From NCBI GenBank assembly GCA_030550175.1, contig JAUQPW010000060.1:1-33808 (forward strand): 33,808 bases of DNA, in the 5' to 3' direction. The notes beneath the pieces were generated by a model that searched no databases, was not told the origin of the DNA, and saw only the letters and a list, made by a program, of their open reading frames with translations. Source of the DNA: a bacterium (lineage in GTDB: Bacteria > Moduliflexota > Moduliflexia > Moduliflexales > JAUQPW01). The position numbers and the translations under genes are program-made. Below, piece after piece: positions 17,681 through 25,892 of the stretch. Position 1 is the stretch's first letter, and each line of letters starts with the position of its first letter.

Positions 17681-20600
17681 CTGTCCCTCAATGAGGGTAA
17701 TCTCCTGGTTAACCGGAACATTCTTCAAGGTTTGTTTTATACCACTGGGCCATTCGATTGAAATTCGATCAACCAAGGTCATCTGACCCAACCCAAAGTG
17801 GAGAGGACCGGCTCCCTGGGAAAGATAATGCCCGCCTCCATCGCCATTGGCTTCTCGATATTGAATGGTTTGACCGCTCTTGATCTGAACCTTGGTTCCC
17901 AACCCTTGTCGGTTGCTTAGGGTTCCTATGAGCTTAATTTTAAGCCAGTTGTTTCCATTTCCTTCATTATGATAAAGAAAATGCGGTCCTTTTTGGAAAG
18001 GGAAGGGATCCTGTCCGTTGGTAACAAAGAGATCTAGAAATCCATCGTTATCATAATCCCCCCATGCGGCACCACGGCCTCGACCTTCCCCTAAAGCTTC
18101 GACACCCCTCAAGCCGGCTACATTGGTAAAGGTTCCATCCCGATTGTTTCTATAAAGATAATTGGGAGCATCTCCTGCAGAAGCACTTCCAGAGTTGACT
18201 ACATAAAGATCTAGATAACCATCGTTATCGAAATCTCCCCATACAGCAGCGTTGTTATTACTGGTGCTTCCGACTCCAGCTTGATCGGTTACATCCGTAA
18301 ACGTCCCATCTCCATTATTCCTATAAAGGGTATCCTTCAAAATTTGCGCTTGAGAGGATGGTGTAATGCGGAGAAACCCTTGTAAGGGAGTAATCGAGGT
18401 TATGCAACATCCTGTGATGACCCCATAAAATTGGTAATTACCATTACCATCTCCACTCCATCGAACGTGCCAGATTCTTGTGGAGGAAGTTCCATCCAGA
18501 TTATCTGCCCAAATGAAGAAGCCTAAATTAACTCCGGGTACATAAATGGGTTGTCCAAGACTGGAATTTCCGGTTATTGAGAAGGGAATTTCTTCCGGAT
18601 GAATTCCTTCTTGCCCTATGAAAACCAACATGGGTTGGTGATTTTTTCCCACATATAAATCGAACGTAAGGGACTCTGCGCTTGTTTGAAAGTCAAATCC
18701 TGTACCGGTACGATCGGTTATTTTATCACTGAAAGAGACCAGGGAAGCATTCCAGGACAGGCTTCCATTTTGATCATTAAAACCTCTGGATATGAAAAGA
18801 TCCAAGTTACCATCGTTATTATAATCTCCCCAAGCGATACCTTTTCCATGGGTTAGAGGGCCAAGACCCGCGGCTCCTGTGACATTCTTAAACTTTCCGT
18901 ATTTGTTATTCTTCAGCAAAATATCAGGCCCATCTCCTACACAGAGGATATCCGGAAAGCCATCTTTATCATAATCCGCAAAGGCACACTCGGGATATTG
19001 AAGTCCATTAAGACCGGCTTGTGCCGTCACATTTGTAAAGGTCCCATTTCCATTATTCTTATAGAGGACTAAAGGAGTGTCCAGATTCCCGATCAGAAGG
19101 TCCAGGTATCCATCCTTATTGTAATCCCCCCAGGCCACACTTCGCCCCCTCCCAAAAGCATTGGGAACTCCTGCTAACAGGGTAATATCCCTGAAATGTC
19201 CGGCTCCGGTATTCAAATAAAATCTATCCCGCTTCCCACCCACATCGGTTCCGTTACTTGCTCCGATAGTTATGAACAAATCCAGATCTCCATCATTATC
19301 GAAGTCTCCCCACGCGGAGCCGTGATAGTCTTGCTCTGCTACAATACCGGAGTTTTGTTGAATATTCGTAAACGTTCCATTTCCATTATTTTGATACAAT
19401 AGAGGAGCTAGTTCATAGTGATTATCCACAAAGAGGTCGAGATTTCCATCGTTATTAAAATCACCCCAGCTGGGATTTCCAAAGGTATAGCCCTCTGGGG
19501 AAAGTCCTGCAGAAAGTGTAACGTCTGTAAAAGTGGGGATTACTAATCGTTTTCGTAACTCCCCCTGAACTCCTTTTGCTTCTAATACAATCCGGTCTGG
19601 ATTAGTTAATACGGTCACAAGACCATATCCTGCATTTCCATTGTTACCGGATATGATTCCTTCACTCCAGGTTCCTTTGGGACCAGAGTCCCCACTCAAA
19701 AGGTTTGTGTGGGGAACATTAAGCTCAGGAAGCCCGGCAAAAGTTCCGTCATCGATCCCACCTCCTGAATGTAAGTCTGCAGAGATAAGGATAACCCCCT
19801 GGATATTGTTCTGTCGGATAAAATCTAAAATTTCGGTTCGTTCCGTGTTATAAGCTCCCCAACTATCCCTGGGCTTACAGGTGGGATTAAAGCATACAGT
19901 GGAGATCAAAAACTTCCAGCGGGCTGTTGAGGCTAATAAACCGGCTTTTAACCAATCTTTCTGCCCATCGGGGATATGATCCCCGTCAAGCATGGACTTC
20001 TCCGGTCCATCCGGGTCGGTACTGGGATCCCGTTGGGACCGTAAGTCCAGCATGAAAAATTCAGCCTGACCGTAGGTAAATTTATACCAGATACCACCCG
20101 TCGGGTTCGCCAAATCAGGGGATGGGTAATACTCCCGAAAAGCTCGCATGGCATCTGCCCGCCCTGGAAACGTCTTGTCCCCATTATTGGCTCCATAATC
20201 ATGATCGTCATAAACATGGAATAAAGGAAATCGAGGAGCGAGGTAATAAAAGAAATCAAACCCTGAGGCGGTATATAATCCTCGAACTTCCCGATGCATC
20301 CACCGCATTTCGTCAAGTGTCTGGGGATCTCTGTGATCAAAATCGCCAATCTGAAGAATAAAGGCCGGAGACTCTGCGGTTACCTGGGCATAAACGGGAG
20401 CCGGAACGGTAGGATATTTTTTAGTATTGATGAGATCCGCCAGAATAGCAAAACGGAAATCTTTAGCCGTACCAGGAAGAGGAAAAGTGGTAAAGGAGGG
20501 AAAAGGAGCAATCTGTTGTGGGAAACCATCCACCAGAACACGATAAAAGTAACGCGTTTCTGGTTTCAGGCTGCTGAGTGTAATAAGGGTTGTAAAGTCT

Positions 20601-20950
20601 GTATCTTCTCCTATCAAAACAGGGGCAGTCTGAAGAGGTGAGGTAAGGGCAGCATCCTCAGAAAATTCAATAACGACAAACGCGGCGCCATCGGTTCGAA
20701 CAAAAACTTTGGCAGAGGTATCTGTTACAGCCCCGACCAAGGGACCATCGGTCTGAACAGCAGCTAACAAAGGTTCTATCGGTAAAAGTAAAAAGACAAA
20801 AGGCAAAAGGCAAAAAATAGCGACCCAAGATAGGGTCTCTTTATTGAATCTAACTGAAGAAATAAAAGGGAAAAGATCATGGTTTGTAGGTTCCTTTGGT
20901 CTTTGCTTTTCTAAATATAGAACTGAGAGCAGGAAAACTCTCCTTTTCAT
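17678..20950 (-). CDS. secreted PhoD-like phosphatase fused to FG-GAP/VCBS repeats and an ASPIC/UnbV domain
   Basis: This 1090-residue protein has a signal segment at ~40-64 (WVAIFCLLPFVFLLLP...LLAA). An N-terminal Fn3-like PhoD region (~65-155) is followed by a metallophosphoesterase domain of the PhoD type (~165-460). That domain shows FRFAILADL (D172), IGDFDHRDP, VYDDHDYG (D238-D241), FFMLDLRSQRDP and ILISADLHSGG, so the metal ligands look intact. Seven FG-GAP repeats (DxNxDGxxDLF, ~480-960) follow, interrupted at ~735-873 by a beta-rich segment I cannot assign. The end (~1020-1085) is an ASPIC/UnbV domain (GLGTKVQI, LHFGLG, IEWPSG). Hydrolysis of phosphodiester or phosphate esters outside the cell, with the propeller as binding scaffold, is inferred. 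AAAGGAAA is the likely ribosome binding site. It lies 16 bp after the glycosidase-like gene, so they are probably one operon. Confidence 0.87.
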   Translation of the reverse strand: MKRRVFLLSVLYLEKQRPKEPTNHDLFPFISSVRFNKETLSWVAIFCLLPFVFLLLPIEPLLAAVQTDGPLVGAVTDTSAKVFVRTDGAAFVVIEFSEDAALTSPLQTAPVLIGEDTDFTTLITLSSLKPETRYFYRVLVDGFPQQIAPFPSFTTFPLPGTAKDFRFAILADLINTKKYPTVPAPVYAQVTAESPAFILQIGDFDHRDPQTLDEMRWMHREVRGLYTASGFDFFYYLAPRFPLFHVYDDHDYGANNGDKTFPGRADAMRAFREYYPSPDLANPTGGIWYKFTYGQAEFFMLDLRSQRDPSTDPDGPEKSMLDGDHIPDGQKDWLKAGLLASTARWKFLISTVCFNPTCKPRDSWGAYNTERTEILDFIRQNNIQGVILISADLHSGGGIDDGTFAGLPELNVPHTNLLSGDSGPKGTWSEGIISGNNGNAGYGLVTVLTNPDRIVLEAKGVQGELRKRLVIPTFTDVTLSAGLSPEGYTFGNPSWGDFNNDGNLDLFVDNHYELAPLLYQNNGNGTFTNIQQNSGIVAEQDYHGSAWGDFDNDGDLDLFITIGASNGTDVGGKRDRFYLNTGAGHFRDITLLAGVPNAFGRGRSVAWGDYNKDGYLDLLIGNLDTPLVLYKNNGNGTFTNVTAQAGLNGLQYPECAFADYDKDGFPDILCVGDGPDILLKNNKYGKFKNVTGAAGLGPLTHGKGIAWGDYNNDGNLDLFISRGFNDQNGSLSWNASLVSFSDKITDRTGTGFDFQTSAESLTFDLYVGKNHQPMLVFIGQEGIHPEEIPFSITGNSSLGQPIYVPGVNLGFFIWADNLDGTSSTRIWHVRWSGDGNGNYQFYGVITGCCITSITPLQGFLRITPSSQAQILKDTLYRNNGDGTFTDVTDQAGVGSTSNNNAAVWGDFDNDGYLDLYVVNSGSASAGDAPNYLYRNNRDGTFTNVAGLRGVEALGEGRGRGAAWGDYDNDGFLDLFVTNGQDPFPFQKGPHFLYHNEGNGNNWLKIKLIGTLSNRQGLGTKVQIKSGQTIQYREANGDGGGHYLSQGAGPLHFGLGQMTLVDRISIEWPSGIKQTLKNVPVNQEITLIEGQ
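20781..20815. repeat. heptanucleotide tandem repeat inside a signal-peptide coding region
   Basis: Five consecutive 7-bp units run in strict register: GGTAAAA, GTAAAAA, GACAAAA, GGCAAAA, GGCAAAA. On the minus strand they encode the hydrophobic core of the PhoD-fusion signal peptide (around FCLLPFVFLLLP). Confidence 0.75.
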
Positions 20951-20966
20951 TTTGATTTGTTTCCTT

Positions 20967-22541
20967 TCATTTTTCTAAAGACGATTCATTTAAAACTTCT
21001 ATTTTCGCCGACCTCAGGATCTGGAGGGTTTCTCGATATAATCGCCTGGCTTCAGGCAGGTTATTATGATTTAAATTATCTATGATTTGGTTCAGTTTGG
21101 TTTGGGCTTCAAGAAGTTGATCCTCGACTTGGGGATAGTCCTTCTGGAGGAGATTCAGGGTATTCCTGGCTTCCTGAAATTCCTCTATAGCTTTGGATAA
21201 GTCTCGAGTAGAAAATGCCCTTTTAGCCTGGCGCAATTGTTGGGTTAGTTGGCGAATAGTAGAAGTGGAAAGTTCATTGCGAAGGGGTTTCGATCCTTCC
21301 AGGGGGGGGATTCCATTGTCTATCGGTTCTGAGCTTTTATTTGTACCAGACTTTTGAAATTCATAAGATTTGACGGAAACCCTTTGAAGTTGGGTGGCTG
21401 CAAATTGAATATCTTCCCTAAACTCTGGATTAACCACATCAAACTCATAAATTTCCAGGTAACTCGCTCCCCCTGCAAGGCCATTTTCTATAGCTTTTCG
21501 TAAGTTCCCCACCCGGTTGGCAGTACCCAACATCTGAAATCCAACCGTCGTTTGTTTACTGAACTGCAGCATGATGTTTAGCCTTTCTGGAGAGGTATTG
21601 GCACTTAACCAATTTCCCTGGATAAACAGCCGATTCTTATAGGTTCTGAGGCCATAATCGATAATTTGTTGAGGAAGCTCCCGATTTCCTAAGATTTGAA
21701 AAGCAATGTTTAAGACAATCGCTTTATTTGGAAAGGCTCTGGCATAGGCATCTATACATTGTTTCCAAGCATCGAGTAGTTTGGCCGGAGTATACCCGAA
21801 ACTTTCCCAGTCTCTTTCTTTACCTCGAAGATGAAATTCCACTGAAGTAACGGTAGGCCCTGCAATGGCAATTGCATAAAGGTTAGGATTGGCACGGTAT
21901 CGCTTTCCCAGATTATCGATAAAATTCGTCCACTTAGCTAAATAAACAGGATCCCAGGGGATCGGCAGAGAAGGTGGACTATCCTGAACAGGTGATCCAC
22001 CGTCTGGAATCCCTTGTTCATTGTCTATGGAGGTCTCTCTTCTATCAGGGTTGGAAGAGAGGCGCCCTTTGCGGGGAGAACGTCTCATCCCGCCTGGCCG
22101 TTGAACTCTTTGAGCACCCGCTTGGTAGACCCACTCTGGCGTAAAAACACCCGGATGAACCCGAAGAATAACTTTTTTATTGTATTGGGCGGCCGTTTGA
22201 AAAACTTCATCGAGATAACTCCAGATATACTGACCTTCGACAGGCTCTATGGTCCGCCATTTAACCCGGGGACTTATTCCTCGAACATACGAAGAGTTTA
22301 ACCCTATCGGATTAAAAGGTTCCTCCATCTTATTCAGAACATAAACTCCATGACCTTCGGTAGAGACATCACTCCCCCCTGGCCCTTCTTCCTGCAGTGA
22401 GCCTGTCGAATCCATGAAAGCTAAAGAAGAAGTGGGGATACAACATGTTGTGTCTGTACGGACAGAAGGTAGAGAACAAAAAACAAAAATTAAAGAAAAA
22501 AAGAAAAAAAACCTCTTCCCGATCAATAGCCAGGATTGCAT
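20967..22541 (-). CDS. secreted TIM-barrel glycosidase-like protein with C-terminal helical region
   Basis: The protein has 524 residues. The N-terminus (MQSWLLIGKR then FFFFFSLIFVFCSLP) is a signal peptide. Residues ~60-385 read like a (beta/alpha)8 glycoside hydrolase related to the GH42/GH5 clan. Visible elements are RGISPRVKWRTIEPVEGQYIW, VILRVHPGVFTPEWV, YAIAIAGPTVTSVEFH (E235, possible acid/base) and GASYLEIYEFDVV (E363/E366, possible nucleophile). Residues ~145-195 are an Arg/Pro/Ser-rich low-complexity insertion. Residues ~425-520 are predicted helical (RQLTQQLRQAKRAF, TLNLLQKDYPQVEDQLLEAQ). The catalytic assignment is uncertain. It follows the LpxL-like gene by 15 bp and precedes the PhoD fusion by 16 bp, making a four-gene minus-strand operon with the two acyltransferases. 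Confidence 0.65.
   Translation of the reverse strand: MQSWLLIGKRFFFFFSLIFVFCSLPSVRTDTTCCIPTSSLAFMDSTGSLQEEGPGGSDVSTEGHGVYVLNKMEEPFNPIGLNSSYVRGISPRVKWRTIEPVEGQYIWSYLDEVFQTAAQYNKKVILRVHPGVFTPEWVYQAGAQRVQRPGGMRRSPRKGRLSSNPDRRETSIDNEQGIPDGGSPVQDSPPSLPIPWDPVYLAKWTNFIDNLGKRYRANPNLYAIAIAGPTVTSVEFHLRGKERDWESFGYTPAKLLDAWKQCIDAYARAFPNKAIVLNIAFQILGNRELPQQIIDYGLRTYKNRLFIQGNWLSANTSPERLNIMLQFSKQTTVGFQMLGTANRVGNLRKAIENGLAGGASYLEIYEFDVVNPEFREDIQFAATQLQRVSVKSYEFQKSGTNKSSEPIDNGIPPLEGSKPLRNELSTSTIRQLTQQLRQAKRAFSTRDLSKAIEEFQEARNTLNLLQKDYPQVEDQLLEAQTKLNQIIDNLNHNNLPEARRLYRETLQILRSAKIEVLNESSLEK
22473..22507. repeat. degenerate heptanucleotide A-rich repeat in signal-peptide coding region
   Basis: Approximate 7-bp units (GAACAAA, AAACAAA, AATTAAA, GAAAAAA, AGAAAAA) encode the Phe-rich core of the signal peptide of the glycosidase-like protein on the minus strand. 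The register is weaker than in the repeats at 20781-20815 and 28308-28335. Confidence 0.45.
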
Positions 22542-22556
22542 ATATCTTCTTTGATT

Positions 22557-23552
22557 TTATTCTATGTGGGTAAGTCCTGTTGCAAGCAGCAACTGGATTA
22601 CAGGAACTCCATTTTCAACTCCTTCCTTCTCCATACGTGTCCAATAAAGCCAGCTATCTGGATATCGCGCAATATAATACTCCAGTTGTGTGAAGTAATT
22701 CTGGACAATTCCTTTGAGGACTTCCTCATCTTCCTGCTGGACTTTAATAGGTTCCTTGAAAACAAAGTGATGGGTTCCGTCTTCCCGTCGGATTACAAAG
22801 CTCAGGATTATAGGCGCACCGCTTTTTGCAGCCATAAGAACAGGCCCAAGAGGCGCTTTCAGCTTGACATTGAAGAAGTTAACCAAAGTGAATTTTTTTC
22901 CTAGAGGTCCATCGCCAGCTGCACTGATAGTACGATTTTCTGACAGGGATCGATACTGGTTTATAACTGCAGAAACCAGGGATTTTGAGGAAGTAATAAT
23001 CTGGAAATTTCCTCGTTCTTTCCAGATAGAAGATCTGAGGTCCAAGATTTTCTGGGAAATCCAGGGGCTTGCCCCTTTCGTACCCGTTAATACCAGGATA
23101 GGACTCATTTTATAGCCTTTATAGGTCAGATAAGTAGCTATCAGATTGGCAGAACTAAAATGAAAATTTACTCCTACAATGCCTTTTCCTTCGGATAAGG
23201 CCTGATCTAAATAACTTATTCCTTCATTGCTACAGGCGTCAAAATATTTTTTATAATCTTTTCTCCCCATAATGAAGAGATCGGTATAGGCCTTTTGTTT
23301 ATGGATATAAATACCTCGTACCACGGCTTTTTTCTCTCGAAAATTAAGTTTATCTCCTAAAACCATATTCAGATTATCGATTATTTTACATTTTTGTTTA
23401 GAAGGGGCGAACAGGTAATGGATACTACCCAGTAAGGTGGCTATCTGATAACTTATCCGGAAAGGTAAAACTTGAATTAGCCAGCGGTAGGGATAGTAAA
23501 CCAGAAGTAAAGAAAAATCCTTAAAATAGCGCTTTATGGGAAATTCTTTCAT
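22557..23552 (-). CDS. LpxL/HtrB-like acyltransferase, paralog 1 (HX4N variant)
   Basis: This 331-residue protein belongs to the Lip_A_acyltrans family (PF03279), inner-membrane enzymes that transfer acyl chains from acyl-ACP to lipid A precursors. A single N-terminal hydrophobic helix (LLLVYYPYRWLIQVLPF) is present. The region AAGDGPLGKK...FFNVKLKAPLGPVLMAAKSGAPIILSFVIRR matches the family's conserved substrate-side segment. The catalytic dyad, H-X4-D/E in LpxL, reads H131-F-S-S-A-N136, so the acidic residue is missing. Two paralogs in this window also lack it. It could be inactive, use another residue, or act on a different acceptor. It follows paralog 2 by 28 bp and leads the glycosidase-like gene by 15 bp. 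Confidence 0.85.
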   Translation of the reverse strand: MKEFPIKRYFKDFSLLLVYYPYRWLIQVLPFRISYQIATLLGSIHYLFAPSKQKCKIIDNLNMVLGDKLNFREKKAVVRGIYIHKQKAYTDLFIMGRKDYKKYFDACSNEGISYLDQALSEGKGIVGVNFHFSSANLIATYLTYKGYKMSPILVLTGTKGASPWISQKILDLRSSIWKERGNFQIITSSKSLVSAVINQYRSLSENRTISAAGDGPLGKKFTLVNFFNVKLKAPLGPVLMAAKSGAPIILSFVIRREDGTHHFVFKEPIKVQQEDEEVLKGIVQNYFTQLEYYIARYPDSWLYWTRMEKEGVENGVPVIQLLLATGLTHIE

Positions 23553-23580
23553 AGAGTTTGACTTAGCTCATGGGAGGGTT

Positions 23581-24552
23581 TTAATCGGTTATTCCTGGAA
23601 TTACCTGCATTACAGGAACTCCATTCTCAAAACCTTCCTTCTCCATGCGTGCCCAATGGGTCCAATAATCGGGATGCTGAGAAATATAATACTCTAAATG
23701 CCGGATATATTCCTGAACGACTCCTTTTAAGGTTTCCTCGTCCTCTCCCCCGACCTGAATCGGTTCTTTAAAGACGAAATATTGTGTAAAGTCTTTTTGC
23801 AAAATCACAAAACCAGGGACTATCCTCGCACCGCTTTTTGCGGCCATGAGGACAGGTCCAAGAGGAACTTTTAGTTTTACATTAAAGAAATCTACCAGGA
23901 TAAACCTTTTCCCAAGTGCCCCATCTCCCGTTGCATCGATAATTTCATTCTGCTTTAAGCACTCATACTGAATTCTAACTAAAGACAATAAAGATTTCAA
24001 GGAGGTAATAATTTGATAATTTCCTCGTGTTTTCCAAATGGAACTTTTAATATCCAGGACCTTTTGGGAAACCCAAGGACTGGTCCCTTTAAGATGGGTG
24101 GGCAATACCAGTAAAGGAGTTATTTTATAACCTCGATAAGCTAAATAGGCTGAAACTAGATTAACAGGACCAAAATGAAAGGTAACGACTACTAAACCTT
24201 TACCCCGAGATAAAACTTCGTCTATATAATTCAGACCTTCTACCTTACAGGCCTGAAAATACTTCCCATAATCTTTTCTTCCCATAATAAAAAGATCCAT
24301 AAGGATCCTGTGTTTAGTAGCGTAAAAACGTTTTAAAATAGTTTTCTTTTCTTGAAGGTTAAACTTATCGCCAAAAATGAGATTTAAATTAGTAAGAATC
24401 TGATGTTTTTGTTTGGAGGAAGTGAAGAGATATTGAATATTTCCCAATAAAGTAGCCAGTTTATAGCTGATTCGAAAAGGTAAAGTCTGGATTAACCAAC
24501 GATAGGGAAAATATATCAGCAAAAGCAGGAGGTTTTTGAAATGCAGCTTCAT
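23581..24552 (-). CDS. LpxL/HtrB-like acyltransferase, paralog 2 (HX4N variant)
   Basis: The start was set at ATG 24552, giving 323 residues and the N-terminus MKLHFKNLLLLLIYFPYRWL, which aligns with paralog 3 (MKLYFKDFLLLLIYFPYRWL). The longer frame beginning at 24708 reads through a palindromic repeat and is rejected. The family region is clear (ATGDGALGKRFILVDFFNVK, LKVPLGPVLMAAKSGARIVP). The catalytic dyad position reads H126-F-G-P-V-N131, lacking the usual Asp/Glu. It would sit in the inner membrane with its active site on the cytoplasmic side, using acyl-ACP or acyl-CoA. The upstream 788 bp hold no gene but several repeats, so a promoter for this operon should lie there. Confidence 0.86.
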   Translation of the reverse strand: MKLHFKNLLLLLIYFPYRWLIQTLPFRISYKLATLLGNIQYLFTSSKQKHQILTNLNLIFGDKFNLQEKKTILKRFYATKHRILMDLFIMGRKDYGKYFQACKVEGLNYIDEVLSRGKGLVVVTFHFGPVNLVSAYLAYRGYKITPLLVLPTHLKGTSPWVSQKVLDIKSSIWKTRGNYQIITSLKSLLSLVRIQYECLKQNEIIDATGDGALGKRFILVDFFNVKLKVPLGPVLMAAKSGARIVPGFVILQKDFTQYFVFKEPIQVGGEDEETLKGVVQEYIRHLEYYISQHPDYWTHWARMEKEGFENGVPVMQVIPGITD

Positions 24553-24664
24553 GTTAATGACCCGAAGCACCCTTGAACTCGGTACACGGCTTTGTGAAAT
24601 GGTATATGCACCTGTATAACAGAGGTTACGGCTTAAGATCTTAGACAGGCACCTTGCTGTGTTC

Positions 24665-24750
24665 CTACTGTTTTGTAAAGTTAATTCTGTGGAATTTTCT
24701 GCCTTCACCCCCCGGCCCCTCTCCCACCGCCTGGGAGAGGGGCGCTTAGG
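24665..24750. repeat. MITE-related partial element, copy C
   Basis: CTACTGTTTTGTAAAGTTAA at 24665-24684 resembles the terminal repeat of the elements at 17493 and 25131. It is followed by CTTCACCCC and a single perfect 11-bp hairpin (24716-24726 with 24732-24742; loop CCGCC). Only one of the two hairpins of the full element is present, and no opposite terminal repeat is visible. It lies just upstream of acyltransferase paralog 2. Confidence 0.55.
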
Positions 24751-25130
24751 GAGTTGGTCTGGTTAAAATATCTATCAGTTTCTATGGGATTCTGTCTCAA
24801 CAAACTTTTCTGCCGTCACTCGTACCAGTATAACCGATTATTTAGATGCTCTGCAACTCTATCTTCTAGTTAGATAAACATTCCCGGACAATAACCTTTT
24901 AGCTTACCTGATTGGTGAAGTGCATAATTCCTGCCAGAAGTAGATTTTTATGGATCGCATACTTCATAAATTCAGGGATAAGAATCGAAATCCTCAGGAA
25001 CTTTGAATAGGTCTTTAAGGTGAGGGAGAAATTGGAGGTTTTAAGCAAGACAGGAAAGATGAAGGAAGAAGCCTAACTTTCTCCCTCCTTTCCGGCAGAA
25101 CCGGGAAGACGAAAGTTATGCTAATAAAAA
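24751..25130. other. gene-free spacer
   Basis: No convincing coding region is present on either strand. It contains one weak composite hairpin at 25072-25116 (AACTTTC pairing with GAAAGTT, and an inner TTCCGG / CCGGGAA). The function is unknown; it separates the acyltransferase operon from the small secreted protein genes. Confidence 0.5.
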
Positions 25131-25284
25131 GCTACTACTTTGTAAAGTTAAATTTGGATAACCATTTTGCCCTCACCCCCGGCCCCTCTTCCGCAACTTC
25201 GGGAGAGGGGTTACCTGGGAAGCTGAGCTGGAGATCCCCAGGCTCCCCTCTCCCACAGCGTGGGAGAGGGGCCGGGGGTGAGGG
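25131..25284. mobile_element. MITE-like element, copy B
   Basis: This stretch is collinear with copy A (17493-17643). It begins CTACTACTTTGTAAAGTTAA, continues through AACCATTTTG and CTCACCCC, has two C/T-versus-G/A hairpins joined by an AAGCTGA-containing linker, and ends in GGGGGTGAGGG. By eye the two copies agree at most positions. The inverted terminal repeat found at the right end of copy A is not clear here; instead a degenerate direct copy (ACTACTTTATAAAGGTCA) is seen at about 25322-25339. It does not encode protein. Confidence 0.65.
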
Positions 25285-25340
25285 CCGCTTAAAAGTCAAG
25301 CAAGACTAAGTAAACAGTGCACTACTTTATAAAGGTCAGA

Positions 25341-25703
25341 TTAACGTGGAACGCATAAACAAACGAAGTTTTTCTGGGCATACTCTTTTCCGTTAAAAGG
25401 AACCAGGCAATTAAAGGTATCGGTTACATTCTTACCGGGAACATAACCTGAGGAATATTGTCTTCTTCCCCTCTTTGCCGATGTGGGTACACCACAGACA
25501 AATAGTTGAGCCGTTGCACCTGACTTACTTCCCTCAGCTCCCGCATAAACCGGAGCCTGACCGGCTCTGGTACAGGTTGTATCGCAATTGGTTCCGGGAG
25601 GCGCAGCTAACCAACTATAGTTGGCAGCCCAAACCAGATCTTCTACTAAAAAAATTCCTATCAGTAAAACAGCTAAAGAAGCAATTAAAATTTTCGTTTT
25701 CAT
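25341..25703 (-). CDS. small secreted Cys-rich protein, paralog 1 (possibly DM9-like)
   Basis: This 120-residue protein begins with a signal peptide (MKTKILIASLAVLLIGIFLV...VWA, cleavage near WAAN). The mature domain has six Cys: the NCDTTC pair, FVCG, NCLVPF and CLC near the C-terminus, so three disulfides are likely. The pattern PVYAG, then SSGYVPGKNV, NCLVPFNGKE and FVCLCVP is reminiscent of DM9 lectin-like repeats, in which a PGK segment is followed by YV.Y.G.E. I infer this by eye only. A purine-rich AGGGGG precedes the ATG. It is the second gene of a tandem pair sharing the same Cys spacing. Function is unknown; carbohydrate binding outside the cell is a guess. Confidence 0.75.
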   Translation of the reverse strand: MKTKILIASLAVLLIGIFLVEDLVWAANYSWLAAPPGTNCDTTCTRAGQAPVYAGAEGSKSGATAQLFVCGVPTSAKRGRRQYSSGYVPGKNVTDTFNCLVPFNGKEYAQKNFVCLCVPR

Positions 25704-25835
25704 AGGTAACCCCCTTTTTAGAGAAAAAATTATAAAAACTGCCTACCTTCGATCCCTTTATAAGAAGACGCACAAACAACTTTAAGGTTTCTGGCCTGAT
25801 AAAGAAATGTCTCCTGAGCTTAATTCTCTTTAACC

Positions 25836-25871
25836 TCCCTTGTAGGAAAAAATCTCTTTCCCTACAAGGGA
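25836..25871. repeat. intergenic hairpin between the two small secreted protein genes
   Basis: Arms 25836-25846 (TCCCTTGTAGG) and 25861-25871 (CCTACAAGGGA) pair perfectly over 11 bp with a 14-base loop. It lies about 22 bp after the stop of the upstream paralog on the minus strand. No T-run follows, so it may act as an mRNA stabiliser or weak attenuator between the two genes. Confidence 0.6.
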
Positions 25872-25892
25872 CCTCCTCCTTAGAAGGATAAA

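Noticed and set aside
19948..20349. Antisense and shifted open frames within the PhoD fusion, sulfatase and FabF genes
   Set aside because: They overlap well-supported genes, carry no recognisable motifs and follow from codon bias of the real frame.
24553..24708. N-terminal extension of acyltransferase paralog 2 starting at 24708
   Set aside because: The extra 52 residues read through a palindromic repeat element and have no counterpart in the two paralogs, whose start aligns with ATG 24552.
16990..25284. Repeated palindromes as a CRISPR array
   Set aside because: The repeats are far apart, not regularly spaced, differ in length and have no spacers or cas genes; they fit a dispersed MITE/REP family.
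25118..25309. Open plus-strand frame over repeat copy B
   Set aside because: It is a translation of the palindromic element itself and has no protein-like composition beyond that.
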